This document shows, piece by piece, positions 1 through 7,439 of a DNA stretch of 10,061 nt. A program made the translations under genes and the position numbers. The notes under the pieces are model-generated. The model had not been told where the DNA came from. It made no database searches and saw only the letters and a program-made list of their open reading frames with translations. Each line of letters opens with the position of its first letter. Positions within the stretch are counted from its first letter, which is position 1. This DNA is from Puniceicoccales bacterium (GTDB lineage Bacteria; Verrucomicrobiota; Verrucomicrobiia; Opitutales; JAIRKQ01): positions 1-10,061 of the forward strand of contig JAIRMI010000027.1 of assembly GCA_031258795.1 (NCBI GenBank). Direction: 5' to 3'.

Positions 1-244
1 AGTTGCATAGGCAAGGTGCTGAGAAAGCTAAAAATCACGATAAAAAAAGACCAGGGCGTATAAAGAGCGGGGGCCATCGAAGTGGCCGGCTGTTCCTTGA
101 TTTTCTTGCCTCCCTACTCTCCGGACCTCAATCCCATTGAAAAATTCTGAGCGAACCTCAAAGGAACACTTTCCGACATCCTCCACCTCTTCCCCTCTCT
201 CTCCGACGCTATTCAGTATGCTTTTCTGGAGTAAGATGACTATA
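1..244 (+). mobile_element. IS630-type transposase remnant with large internal deletion (copy L1)
   Basis: The first 48 bases encode the end of a helix-turn-helix N-terminal region (GKVLRKLKITIKK). They are followed by the start of the YKER segment and then, without the catalytic core, by the C-terminal block AIEVAGCSL and PPYSPDLNPIEKF, the hallmark end of IS630/Tc1-mariner DDE transposases. The first two catalytic Asp segments (VDESG, MDNGAF) are missing. Compared with the other copies, the deletion joins two GCGGG sites near 66-71. A TGA at 148-150 replaces the Trp codon of the KFWANLK motif, and the 7-A run at 42-48 puts the N-terminal part out of frame with YKER. The element ends at the conserved GATGACTATA (235-244). 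The left part lies outside the window. This copy is not functional. Confidence 0.85.
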
Positions 245-321
245 TGTGGATGAGAGTGGAATCGATCGCCGTCTGCATAGGCGAAATGCCAGAATGCCAG
301 ATCAGCAAAGGGGAAAAAGGT
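245..321 (+). mobile_element. IS630-type transposase internal fragment (copy L2)
   Basis: A short internal piece covering the first catalytic Asp region (VDESGIDRRLHRRNAR) and ending at the GGGGAAAAAGGT run. It is joined directly to the GATGACTATA end of the preceding copy on its left and to the EYERAISPY-coding part of the next copy on its right. It is about 77 bp and repeats 372-441 almost base for base, except for an 8-bp internal duplication (AGAATGCC). A fragment this small can only be a rearrangement product. Confidence 0.8.
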
Positions 322-441
322 TAGGAGTATGAGAGGGCAATCTCCCCCTACAAAAAGGAAGACATAGTCTGTGTGGATGAGGGTGGAATCGATCGCCATC
401 TGCACAGGCGAAATGCCAGATCAGCAAAGGGGAAAAAGGTG
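245..441 (+). repeat. Direct repeat inside the IS630 scramble (245-321 and 372-441)
   Basis: The segment TGTGGATGAG...GGGGAAAAAGGT occurs twice, 127 bp apart. The copies are nearly identical apart from a few substitutions and an 8-bp duplication in the first. The 50 bp between them are the upstream part of the transposase gene (EYERAISPYKKEDIV coding). This is the footprint of recombination between two copies of the same element. Confidence 0.8.
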
Positions 442-835
442 ATTGGCTTTGTGGCTGGGAAGAAATTTCAGAGGACGAACATTGTTGCTGGGTATATCAA
501 TGGCAAGACCATTGCCGAATGTGTTTACAATTGCTGCCGAATGTGTCTATGAAGACCACCGATGGCGAAGTCTTCAATGCCTGGATGGAATAATCCCTCG
601 TTGCAGCGCTGAAACCAGGGCAAGTGGCCGTTATGGATAATGGAGCGTTTCATAAGCATCCCAGGACGCGGGAGGCCATCGAGGCCGCTGGCTGTTCCCT
701 AATTTACCATGCCTCCCTACTCTCCGGACCTCAATCCCATCGAAAAATTTTGGGCGAACCTCAAAGGAAAACTCTCCCATATCCTCCGACTCTTCCCTTC
801 TCTCCATTATGCCTTTCTGGAGTAAGATGACTATA
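322..835 (+). mobile_element. IS630-type transposase pseudogene lacking its 5' part (copy L3)
   Basis: The longest left-hand copy. Conceptual translation across frames gives, in order, EYERAISPYKKEDIVCVDE, KVIGFVAGKKFQRTN, VAALKPGQVAVMDNGAFHK, REAIEAAGCSLIY and PPYSPDLNPIEKFWANLKG. All three segments of the IS630 DDE catalytic triad are therefore recognisable. The helix-turn-helix start is absent. Frame breaks are visible at the 5-A run near 433-437, at a tandem duplication of about 20 bp (512-530 and 534-553), and at an extra base near 708 (TTTACCATGCC where an in-frame copy reads TTTCTTGCC). The stop TAA at 823-825 is followed by the family's terminal GATGACTATA (826-835). It is inactive and was probably mobilised, if at all, only in trans. 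Confidence 0.85.
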
Positions 836-1177
836 CTTCCTTCTTTTTAGGAGAAAATAGAACTTTGATGAAAGATTTGTTAGGACTGCAGTTCTTTATC
901 CGAAATTTCAACTCACCCGAGAAGCATTTTTTGCTGTTTTGTTTCCTTCTGCCTGAGGAAGATGAGATCTTTTTAGTTTAGTGAAAATCTTTGGTTTGGT
1001 GAAAATCTGCCCAGGGTCACTATGACTTTGGGCTTTCAGGGAAACAAGACAGGAAAGTAGGAAAAAGAATTTGCCCGAGAAGCGCTTCTTGCCGTTTTGC
1101 TTCCCTTCTTTCTGGGGGAAAGGAACCCTTGGATGAAAGATTGGTTTAAAGCTGCTATTCTTTGTCTGAAATTTCAA
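836..1177. repeat. Imperfect direct-repeat tract next to the IS630 end
   Basis: No convincing gene lies between 836 and 1236. Segment A (836-911) recurs at 1100-1177. Both begin CTTCC(C)TTCTTT, contain GATGAAAGATT and end in GAAATTTCAA. Segment B (916-958) recurs at 1074-1118. Both begin CCCGAGAAGC and contain GTTTTG(T/C)TTCC. The order is A1-B1-spacer-B2A2, so A1 looks like a unit whose B half was removed where the IS630 end was joined. The spacer has a further short direct repeat, GTTTRGTGAAAATCT, at about 977-1010. Divergence between copies is roughly 20-30% by eye. An open frame of 89 codons on the minus strand (1177-908) itself contains two related Lys/Asn-rich halves, which follows from the repeat and is not evidence of a protein. 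Confidence 0.6.
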
Positions 1178-1236
1178 TTAGGAAAGGCATAACGAGCGTC
1201 TCTCATTTGGCTCAAAGCTAAAATAACCGGGAAAAA

Positions 1237-3069
1237 TTAGCGATTTATGTTTAGTAGGAACTCTGTGTTGGTCTTTGTTTGTCGGATACGCTGGATGAGC
1301 ATCTCCATGGATTCCACTGCGGGTAGGCCCTTCATCGCGCGACGCAGAGCATAGACCTTTTCCAGCTCATCGGGGTGATACAGCAATTCTTCCTTGCGTG
1401 TGCCACTTTTCTCAATGTTGATTGCAGGAAACATACGCTTCTCCACCAGCGAGCGGTCAAGGTGCAGCTCCATATTCCCGGTACCCTTAAACTCTTCAAA
1501 AATCACCTCATCCATCTTACTGCCAGTCTCGACGAGCGCAGTGGCTAAAATGGTCAAACTGCCTCCGCCTTCGATATTGCGTGCGGAACCGAAGAATCGT
1601 TTTGGCGCCTGCAAAGCATTAGCGTCTACTCCGCCGGACAAAAGCTTGCCGCTACTCGGCTGTTCCGTGTTGTGAGCGCGGGCTAAGCGAGTTATGGAAT
1701 CGAGCAGTATGACGACATGTTGTCCCGCCTCTACTTTTCTACGAGCCTTGTCAATTACCATGTCTGCGGCGTGCACATGATTATCGCTGGACTCATCAAA
1801 TGTGGAGCTAATTATCTCGGCACTGGATACCTGGCGTCTAAAATCCGTAACTTCTTCGGGGCGCTCATCGATCAACAATATGATCAGGGTTACATCTGGC
1901 CGATTCATTGAAATAGCATTGGCAATTCCCTGGAGCAGCACCGTTTTACCGGTACGGGGAGGTGCCACAATTAGCCCTCGCTGGCCAAGCCCAATGGGGC
2001 TCAACAAGTCCACAATGCGCATGGAATGGTTGCTCCATGGAACGTTCTCGTTTGTCTCTAAAAATAGACGCTCCGTGGGATAGTAGGGCAACAGATCTTT
2101 GAACTTCGGTAAGTCATATACACTTTCCGCCGTGCCGCCCATTACATCCTTTATTTTAATGGCAAAAGGACAAGTGGAATTTTGGGCTGGCGGATGGAGA
2201 TAGGCCGTAATTTCTTGGCCGCGACGTAGCCCATACCTCTGTATGAACAACTTCGACACAAAAGAGCTTTGCGCTTTGATTCTGTAATTGTCACTGGCGT
2301 AAACGATCAGTCCATCGCCACCTTCGATTGATTCCAAAGCACCGCGCACGGTGATCGGACGTTTTTCTGCAAAAACCGCATTGGTGAGGACTTCAAGAAC
2401 GCGGGAACTCGGTGCGCGCCTGATATCCTCCATCTCCACTTCATCCACTAAACACTGGGTTGTGCCCATTTCGCTTAAAAGTTGAGCGGTGCTTTTGGTG
2501 GAATATTCATTGAAGTTGAATTCTTCTTTTGCAAAATCGATACTGTTCTGCGCAAGCTCATCTAGCCTATCAATTGACTCAAAATGCTCGAGCCCTTTCA
2601 TCTGCCCCGTATTAAACTGTCCGATGCGTATGGTCTTAGCAAACCTCTGCCTATTATCATTTTGGCGGCCGCGCTGCTGATTTTTAGAACGATTGTCACG
2701 GCATTGATCGGGTATTGGTCGCTGATTATGGTGGTTGCGCTGGTTATTATTCCTCCGCCTATTATTATCTTCCCGTGCCACTTGCCCCTGCGCAACTTCC
2801 TGCCTAATTGGAGTGGGCACTGTCACACTCATCTCTGTGGTCGGAGATGGTCGCCATTCTTCCTGCAGATTCTGCGCCTCATCGCGATAGGAATAGGACA
2901 AATCTTCACCAGCTAACTCCGTGGAGAACCGCTCGGGAACATCCCCTTGGAGAACTTCCTTATCTTTTTCATTTTTTTTCGCGGGTGCACGCCTTTGCCG
3001 CGTACGAACCTGCTTCCTAATCGTGTCAACTCCCTGCGAGTCAACACCCACATTCAATTCATCTTCCAT
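1237..3069 (-). CDS. rho: Transcription termination factor Rho
   Basis: Hexameric RNA-dependent ATPase/helicase that ends transcription of untranslated RNA. Numbered from the ATG at 3069 (610 aa): a charged N-terminal part; an Asn/Arg/Gln-rich disordered stretch at about 99-143; an OB-fold RNA-binding domain at about 238-310; and a RecA-type motor with Walker A APPRTGKT (369-376), catalytic DERPEE (401-406), Walker B VVILLDS (452-458), the SGKLLSGGVDAN loop (473-484) and GTGNMELHLDR with the arginine finger R539. The C-terminus is complete. The frame stays open upstream to a TTG at 3135, but that extension (MCQSHFDLCN...) looks unlike Rho and has no ribosome site, so the only in-frame ATG is preferred. 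No strong Shine-Dalgarno precedes it either. E. coli Rho is 419 aa; the extra length is all N-terminal, as in several other phyla. It lies 201 bp downstream of the antiporter-like gene and probably has its own promoter. Confidence 0.97.
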   Translation of the reverse strand: MEDELNVGVDSQGVDTIRKQVRTRQRRAPAKKNEKDKEVLQGDVPERFSTELAGEDLSYSYRDEAQNLQEEWRPSPTTEMSVTVPTPIRQEVAQGQVAREDNNRRRNNNQRNHHNQRPIPDQCRDNRSKNQQRGRQNDNRQRFAKTIRIGQFNTGQMKGLEHFESIDRLDELAQNSIDFAKEEFNFNEYSTKSTAQLLSEMGTTQCLVDEVEMEDIRRAPSSRVLEVLTNAVFAEKRPITVRGALESIEGGDGLIVYASDNYRIKAQSSFVSKLFIQRYGLRRGQEITAYLHPPAQNSTCPFAIKIKDVMGGTAESVYDLPKFKDLLPYYPTERLFLETNENVPWSNHSMRIVDLLSPIGLGQRGLIVAPPRTGKTVLLQGIANAISMNRPDVTLIILLIDERPEEVTDFRRQVSSAEIISSTFDESSDNHVHAADMVIDKARRKVEAGQHVVILLDSITRLARAHNTEQPSSGKLLSGGVDANALQAPKRFFGSARNIEGGGSLTILATALVETGSKMDEVIFEEFKGTGNMELHLDRSLVEKRMFPAINIEKSGTRKEELLYHPDELEKVYALRRAMKGLPAVESMEMLIQRIRQTKTNTEFLLNINR

Positions 3070-3270
3070 ATACAAGTTTAATTTTATCCATGCTGCCAAT
3101 GCCACGTTACACAAATCGAAGTGGGATTGGCACAATGAGAAGCATTCAATAAAACGGTGATACTGCCCACCAAACAGCTGTCAAAATGTACCACTTTGCC
3201 CACTTGTCGAGTATTTTATGCAAAATTTTTCGAAAAAATTACCGCAAAGCATATTCCATAAAATTTCAAA
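3070..3270 (-). other. Intergenic leader upstream of rho
   Basis: A gap of 201 bp, AT-rich in its distal half, with the perfect short palindrome TTTTTCGAAAAA near 3226-3237. On the minus strand an ATG at 3091 opens a 10-codon frame (MDKIKLVYGR) whose TGA overlaps the start of rho. It lacks a Shine-Dalgarno, so a leader-peptide role is only a possibility. rho is often autoregulated through its leader. Candidate promoter hexamers here (TCGACA, TAAAAT) are too weakly spaced to call. Confidence 0.25.
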
Positions 3271-4266
3271 CTAAATTCCAATAAAATTTAGTATAAAGGT
3301 GCGCAACACAAAGCAAAGATACAACGCACAGGAAATGGCACAATATGTTGCACAGAAATATGATGTGTGCACAAGGTAACAAATAAGTAGTGGCCAAAGT
3401 TTAAACGAAGCTAGTGTCGCAAAAATGATATATGTCCGCAGTTTACTAAAACGATAGGTGGCCCTTATGCCTATTGTATCGTCGCCGTTAAGCTGTCGCT
3501 GTGTCTCAATGAAACACAAAAACAACAGTGCGAGCGAAATGCTCTGTATAAGCGAAAATTCAAATAGGAAAACGTAATTATACACTTTGCAATAGGATAG
3601 CATTAGCCAAATGATGCCATTTTGCCAGCAAACCATATACCCCAGCAGCTTTCGATTTTCCTTCTTAGAAAAAAATAAAACTGGGACAAAGAAGCAACTC
3701 CAAATTCCCAAAATCATACAGAATATTCTGAGAAATCTATGGTCTCCAACGGGAATAAACGTCGATAGAAATTGCAGCGTAAAAAACCACACGGCAGGGC
3801 GAAAAAATAGTAAAAACGCGGATACTAGGCAGGACGGTGCATGGACAAAAAAATGTTCGATCCAGCCGTGAAAGGGGTAGCTTGCCCCAAGAATGCAAAA
3901 CGCTACTAAAATCAGCAGCGTGCCGAAACGAAGGTGTGAAACACAGCATTCGGCACAAAAAAACAGAAATATCGCGGTTAGGTAATATGAGAGTAACTTT
4001 TTAGCGGCGAAACTGGGATCAAAGGCCCCAAATTTACGCATTAAAATCCAGCCACCAAGCACGAAGGCTCCGAAACAATAGGGCAACATCGAAAAATCAT
4101 CGCTGAGTAACAGTGCATAGGCGCAAGTGGCTAGGATTATGCTCGCTGCCGAACAAGTAACCTGTTTCCAATTTCGAACTTTCCACGCTGGCCATAAAAT
4201 GGCCGCCAACCCAATAACAAGCCATAGTGACAGAAAATATTGGTGCATGTGACTGGGGATTAGCAT
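3271..4266 (-). CDS. Shrunken antiporter-like membrane protein (NuoN/NuoM-type, divergent)
   Basis: A 331-aa, very hydrophobic protein with roughly 9-10 membrane helices. Two stretches resemble the proton-conducting subunits of complex I and Mrp antiporters. YPFHGWIEHFFVHAPS (130-145) matches the PFHxWxPDxxxxAPT signature, and KKENRKLLGYMVCW (201-214) matches the K-RLLAYSS signature before the broken helix; ATLASFKLWPL (283-293) resembles the later SLAGxPP segment. These subunits are normally 470-510 aa, so about 150 residues are missing from both ends. The conserved Glu of transmembrane helix 5 is not visible in 58-75, and the conserved Lys after APT is replaced by Arg156. The start ATG overlaps the stop of the 52-aa gene (TAATG), so translation is coupled. 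No other nuo gene is in the window. It may have a structural or Mg2+-linked role rather than proton pumping. The family link is by pattern only. Confidence 0.5.
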   Translation of the reverse strand: MLIPSHMHQYFLSLWLVIGLAAILWPAWKVRNWKQVTCSAASIILATCAYALLLSDDFSMLPYCFGAFVLGGWILMRKFGAFDPSFAAKKLLSYYLTAIFLFFCAECCVSHLRFGTLLILVAFCILGASYPFHGWIEHFFVHAPSCLVSAFLLFFRPAVWFFTLQFLSTFIPVGDHRFLRIFCMILGIWSCFFVPVLFFSKKENRKLLGYMVCWQNGIIWLMLSYCKVYNYVFLFEFSLIQSISLALLFLCFIETQRQLNGDDTIGIRATYRFSKLRTYIIFATLASFKLWPLLICYLVHTSYFCATYCAISCALYLCFVLRTFILNFIGI

Positions 4267-4424
4267 TATTTTTCCTTGGTCTGCAACCTATGCATGGCAT
4301 ATTGAATCCACACGATAATAAACATCACAATCGCTAAAATTAGTCGCTCACCGACGAAGCGAATTAGCACTCGATCGACAAAATCACAACATTTTGCAAG
4401 TTTTTTCAAAAATCGGCCAATCAT
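4266..4424 (-). CDS. 52-aa single-pass membrane peptide, translationally coupled to mgtE
   Basis: A small gene of 52 codons. Its ATG (4424-4422) overlaps the mgtE stop as ATGA, and its TAA (4268-4266) overlaps the next gene's start as TAATG. Such double overlap, filling the gap exactly, is strong evidence for a real gene. The protein begins with a basic amphipathic segment (MIGRFLKKLAKCC, RVLIRF), has one clear membrane helix at about 28-44 (LILAIVMFIIVWIQYAM), and ends with a short charged tail (HRLQTKEK). Positive charges lie on both sides of the helix, so topology is uncertain. I do not recognise a family. The position suggests an accessory subunit or regulator of MgtE or of the following membrane protein, similar in kind to other small transporter-associated peptides. 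Confidence 0.7.
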   Translation of the reverse strand: MIGRFLKKLAKCCDFVDRVLIRFVGERLILAIVMFIIVWIQYAMHRLQTKEK

Positions 4425-5800
4425 AGCAATAACTTCGATCCAATGCTGAGAAAAATGAACATGCCTACGCTGTCAGTCACCATTGTTAAAAACATGTATG
4501 AACTCTGCGCAGGATCACATTTGATACGTTTGAGAAATATGGGAATGAATGCCCCCACCAAACCGGAAAGGGACATGTTCGCGATCATCGATACGAGTAC
4601 CACCACGCCCACCATGACGTTGTGCGACCATAGTGATGTTATTAGGGCCGCAATGAATCCCACCACCATGCCATTGAGTAATCCCTTGAACGTTTCCCGC
4701 AAAAGTATGCCACCCGAATCTCCGGCATGATATTCTCCAAGGGCAAAGCTGCGTATAGAGATAGCCAAAGTTTGGGCTCCGGAATTTCCTCCCAGGGAAG
4801 CCACAAGGTTCATAAACACTGCCAAAATAGTAAATTCGGAAATTTTTGCTTCAAATATGGAGATTACGCGGGAGGTAAAAAAGGCAATAAACAGGTTGAT
4901 TATCAGCCAGGGGATACGCCGTACCGTACTATACATGATGCCATCGTGTATGGTCTCATCGCCTCCGGCACCGTGTAGCTTTTGTATGTCTTCCGTCGCT
5001 TCTTCCTGGATAATATCGATAACATCATCGTGGGTTATTATACCAATTAAGCAGCCCTGGCTATCGATTACCGGCAACGTATTGTGATGAAATTGGGCCA
5101 TTAACTTTGCGACGGATTCCTGGTCCTGCTCTGCCGTGCAAACGCCTTCAACCATTGTACACATTATGTCGCAAATTTTCTTGTTCGAAGGGGTCCACAG
5201 GAGTTTACCTATGCCGAGTACGCCGACCAGGTGATTTTTGGCGTCCACGACGTATATATTTTCGATATTTTCGCCGCTACCCTGGCTTCTGCGCAAGTGT
5301 TGTATGGCTTCGTCGCAGGTCATGTCCTCCCGCACGGAGATAACACAGGGCGTCATCACACCACCGGCCGTGTCCGGATCATAGGTCAGCAGATCCCGCA
5401 ATACATCGGCATCTCTCTTTGCCATCTTGTTCAGCAAGCGATCCCGATCCTCGTCGTCCAACTCTCGCAACAAACCGACGGCATCATCCGGCTCCAAAGC
5501 TTGCAGGATCTTGACAGCCCTAGAATCTCGCATTTCCGAGATAATCTCAGCTGAATCTTCGGCATACATCTCAGCCAGCACGTCGGAAGCGTCTTCTTCC
5601 GACAATTTTTTCAAGACTTTTTGCCTACCCTTCGGAGACAAACGCTCCAACAATGAACCCACTTCGTAGGGTGAAGTGCGCGACAGTTTAGCGACATTAA
5701 GATCTTTAAATTCGTTATCGGCACAATTGCGCAGTTCCTCGAAAGTATACTGATTCAGCTTCTTCTCTGAAATATCTTTCTGCCTGTCGTCTTTGCGCAT
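4421..5800 (-). CDS. mgtE: Magnesium transporter MgtE
   Basis: A Mg2+-gated Mg2+ channel of the inner membrane, 459 aa, the usual family length. Residues about 40-140 form the helical MgtE N domain, rich in acidic residues. Two CBS domains follow, about 145-205 (starting at DTAGGVMTPCVISV) and 208-268 (ending GIITHDDVIDIIQEE). Together these make up the cytosolic Mg2+ sensor. The membrane domain runs from about 297 to the end with five helices. It contains LGGNSGAQTLAISIRSFALGE (in 337-356) and FLTMVTDSVGMFIF (437-450), where D443 corresponds to the pore aspartate of Thermus MgtE. The ATG start has no evident Shine-Dalgarno. The gene ends in a 4-base overlap with the 52-aa gene and appears to lead a three-gene operon. 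Mg2+ feedback acts on the protein itself; no Mg2+ riboswitch is apparent in the 145-bp leader. Confidence 0.96.
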   Translation of the reverse strand: MRKDDRQKDISEKKLNQYTFEELRNCADNEFKDLNVAKLSRTSPYEVGSLLERLSPKGRQKVLKKLSEEDASDVLAEMYAEDSAEIISEMRDSRAVKILQALEPDDAVGLLRELDDEDRDRLLNKMAKRDADVLRDLLTYDPDTAGGVMTPCVISVREDMTCDEAIQHLRRSQGSGENIENIYVVDAKNHLVGVLGIGKLLWTPSNKKICDIMCTMVEGVCTAEQDQESVAKLMAQFHHNTLPVIDSQGCLIGIITHDDVIDIIQEEATEDIQKLHGAGGDETIHDGIMYSTVRRIPWLIINLFIAFFTSRVISIFEAKISEFTILAVFMNLVASLGGNSGAQTLAISIRSFALGEYHAGDSGGILLRETFKGLLNGMVVGFIAALITSLWSHNVMVGVVVLVSMIANMSLSGLVGAFIPIFLKRIKCDPAQSSYMFLTMVTDSVGMFIFLSIGSKLLL

Positions 5801-5846
5801 AATTTACTGAACAAACAAAATTTTCACATAATAGCCCTAACTTCAG

Positions 5847-5877
5847 ATTACAAGAACCTTCTCGAGCTTAAAGTCAA
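5847..5877 (-). promoter_or_regulatory. Candidate sigma70-type promoter for the mgtE operon
   Basis: On the minus strand TTGACT (5877-5872) is followed 19 bases later by TGTAAT (5852-5847), about 46 bases ahead of the mgtE ATG. The -35 box is good, the -10 fair and the spacer a little long. It sits in the only sizeable gap (145 bp) between marC and mgtE, which supports a separate transcript for mgtE and the genes after it. Confidence 0.35.
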
Positions 5878-5945
5878 GGATAATTAACCTAAACTGTATA
5901 ATTTATGGAACGAAAAAATGCGCAAATTTAAAAAATCATTCCATT

Positions 5946-6665
5946 CTAGCAAGTGGCGTTTTCGGTGGCCCTTGCCTTCTCTATGCTGATGACCTGGGCA
6001 ATTTGGGGTTTTTCCGGAAACAGTCCGAGATCCTTGCTTTTGATACCGGTGATAATCATTTCAAATGCCATGGCCGCTAAAATTAAGCCGGTTAGCCGGT
6101 AGGTTAACTTGATGACGGCGGGAGTTAACCACTTTGCCCCATGTGACGACAAAACTAAACATCCATATAGCAATCCAATGACAAGAGCCAAGGCAATTAG
6201 TCCTCCAGTAAATTCCATGCAATTTGTTGCCTTTGCTTGCTGTGCAATGGCGCTTGTTATGGCGCAGGGACCTACAATAATCGGAACACCGAGGGGCGTT
6301 ATGGAAACATCTCCTTTTTTCTTGGCGATACTTTTGGATTCCTCCAACTCCTCTTCCGTTATGCGGTCGTCGGAATCTTGGGCGCGAAGCATGTCCAGCC
6401 CGATCAAAAGTATCAGTAGTCCGCCTGCCACATAAAATGAGCCCATGGATATGCCAAACAGTCCAAATATTTTTACACCAAACATGGCAAAAAATTCGAT
6501 AACGACGAGGCCAACTAAACAACCAATTCCGGCGGTTCGTACGCGCTCCTTTATAGTATAGAAAGAAGTCATGCTAACAAACAGCGCCACAACAGCCGGC
6601 AAGCTCATAACAACAGTCATTGTTACAAAATATCGGAAAACAAATGAAATAGTACTTGAAATCAT
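5946..6665 (-). CDS. MarC-family integral membrane protein
   Basis: A 239-aa inner-membrane protein of the MarC (UPF0056) family, with about six helices. Diagnostic segments are GGLLILLIGLDMLRAQ (81-96), PLGVPIIVGPCAITSAI (123-139) and RLTGLILAAMAFEMIITGIK (190-209). The name comes from the E. coli marRAB locus, but a role in multidrug resistance was not upheld and the substrate is unknown. The usual NPxGxxPxF segment of the first helix is altered to SLPAVVALF (21-29). The cytosolic loop between helices 3 and 4 is long and strongly charged (DSDDRITEEELEESKS), and a polar C-terminal tail follows the last helix. GAGAGGA stands 8 bases before the ATG and is a good ribosome site. It lies 87 bp downstream of radC and 145 bp upstream of mgtE on the same strand. 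Confidence 0.92.
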   Translation of the reverse strand: MISSTISFVFRYFVTMTVVMSLPAVVALFVSMTSFYTIKERVRTAGIGCLVGLVVIEFFAMFGVKIFGLFGISMGSFYVAGGLLILLIGLDMLRAQDSDDRITEEELEESKSIAKKKGDVSITPLGVPIIVGPCAITSAIAQQAKATNCMEFTGGLIALALVIGLLYGCLVLSSHGAKWLTPAVIKLTYRLTGLILAAMAFEMIITGIKSKDLGLFPEKPQIAQVISIEKARATENATC

Positions 6666-6692
6666 AAATTAAATCCTCTCAGGAGGCTGAAG

Positions 6693-6716
6693 GGCATTTT
6701 TTAATCAAAAAATGTC
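6693..6716 (-). other. AT-rich perfect hairpin between radC and marC
   Basis: CATTTTTT, loop AATC, AAAAAATG form an 8-bp perfect stem (6695-6714), extendable to 10 bp with one G-U pair. It lies 30 bp upstream of marC and 36 bp after the radC stop. It is low in GC and has no clean U-run after it on the minus strand, so it is a weak terminator candidate. It could be an RNA-processing or stability element between the two genes. Confidence 0.3.
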
Positions 6717-6752
6717 AAGAAAAAAAATTTAAATTTACACTTCGCCAGAGTA

Positions 6753-7439
6753 TTACAAAACGAGACCATGGTCGCGGAATGAAAATTCATCATTTTTTGC
6801 AATTATAATGTGATCGACCAGAGTTATATCCAAGGATTCGGCCGTAAACTTAATTTTTCTGGTCAGGCATTCGTCCACATCCGATGGACGGGCGTCCCCA
6901 CAGGGGTGATTGTGGGCAAGGATTATGCAAGTGGCGTGCCTGTTGAGAGCTGATTCTAAAATTTTTCTCAAATTTATGTGAACGCGATTAACACTGCCGC
7001 GCTCAATTTCCTCAATTCCATCCTTTAGCAGGCATAGGTCTGCGTCTAAGTAGGCTACTTCAAAAACCTCAACTTGAAGGCCACGCATGCGATTTTTCCA
7101 AAACTTAATCAGGTCTCCGCTCCCATCAAACTTTCGCCTTTTTTCGACGCAATTTTTCAAATACAAATCCGTCGACGCTTTTATAATCTTTATCCCTACG
7201 GCTGCAGCTTCTCCGATACCATCAACATGTCTAAGCTCGCTCAAATCGGCATCAAATATGGCTCCTACGCCGCCAAATTTATGCAGTAACTTTTTAGCTT
7301 GTTTTTTAACATCGCGTCGCGGTATGCACAGGGTTAGGATCAGTTCAACAATTTCGTAATCCGCAAATCCATGAAATCCGCTTTTCAAGAAGCGTTCCCG
7401 CAAACGTTTCCTGTGCCCCTCATGTCCCTTACCCTCCAT
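6753..7439 (-). CDS. radC: RadC family JAB/MPN-domain protein
   Basis: A 228-aa protein, the usual RadC length, starting at the ATG just ahead of GHEGHRKRLRERF, the canonical RadC opening. Residues 1-90 form the N-terminal UPF0758 helical part with a helix-hairpin-helix (ELRHVDGIGEAAAVGIK, 68-84). Residues about 105-228 form the JAB/MPN metalloprotease-like domain with an intact JAMM signature AHNHPCGDARPSDVD: H176, H178, S186 and D189. The family was once thought to act in DNA repair; its true role is unsettled, and related proteins occur on mobile elements. The frame is open for 87 more codons upstream, but that stretch is antisense to the divergent chaperone gene and has no RadC character. 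A GTG at 7463 with AAAGGG 9 bases upstream is an alternative start that would add 8 residues. Confidence 0.93.
   Translation of the reverse strand: MEGKGHEGHRKRLRERFLKSGFHGFADYEIVELILTLCIPRRDVKKQAKKLLHKFGGVGAIFDADLSELRHVDGIGEAAAVGIKIIKASTDLYLKNCVEKRRKFDGSGDLIKFWKNRMRGLQVEVFEVAYLDADLCLLKDGIEEIERGSVNRVHINLRKILESALNRHATCIILAHNHPCGDARPSDVDECLTRKIKFTAESLDITLVDHIIIAKNDEFSFRDHGLVL

Noticed and set aside
28..405. A 125-aa frame on the minus strand of the left IS cluster
   Set aside because: It is the antisense of several transposase fragments and crosses their junctions.
908..1177. An 89-aa basic protein on the minus strand
   Set aside because: Its two similar halves mirror the DNA repeat; no ribosome site, no family, and the repeat copies differ by changes that do not respect codons.
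1183..1236. A rho terminator (GCTAA ... TTAGC)
   Set aside because: Only 5 paired bases around a loop of about 15 and no U-run; too weak to call.
3070..3135. Rho starting at the TTG at 3135
   Set aside because: A rare start codon without a ribosome site, and the added 22 residues do not look like a Rho N-terminus; the ATG at 3069 is the only in-frame ATG.
3205..3245. Terminator for the mgtE operon at the TTTTTCGAAAAA palindrome
   Set aside because: An AT-only stem with no usable loop; could be chance in AT-rich DNA.
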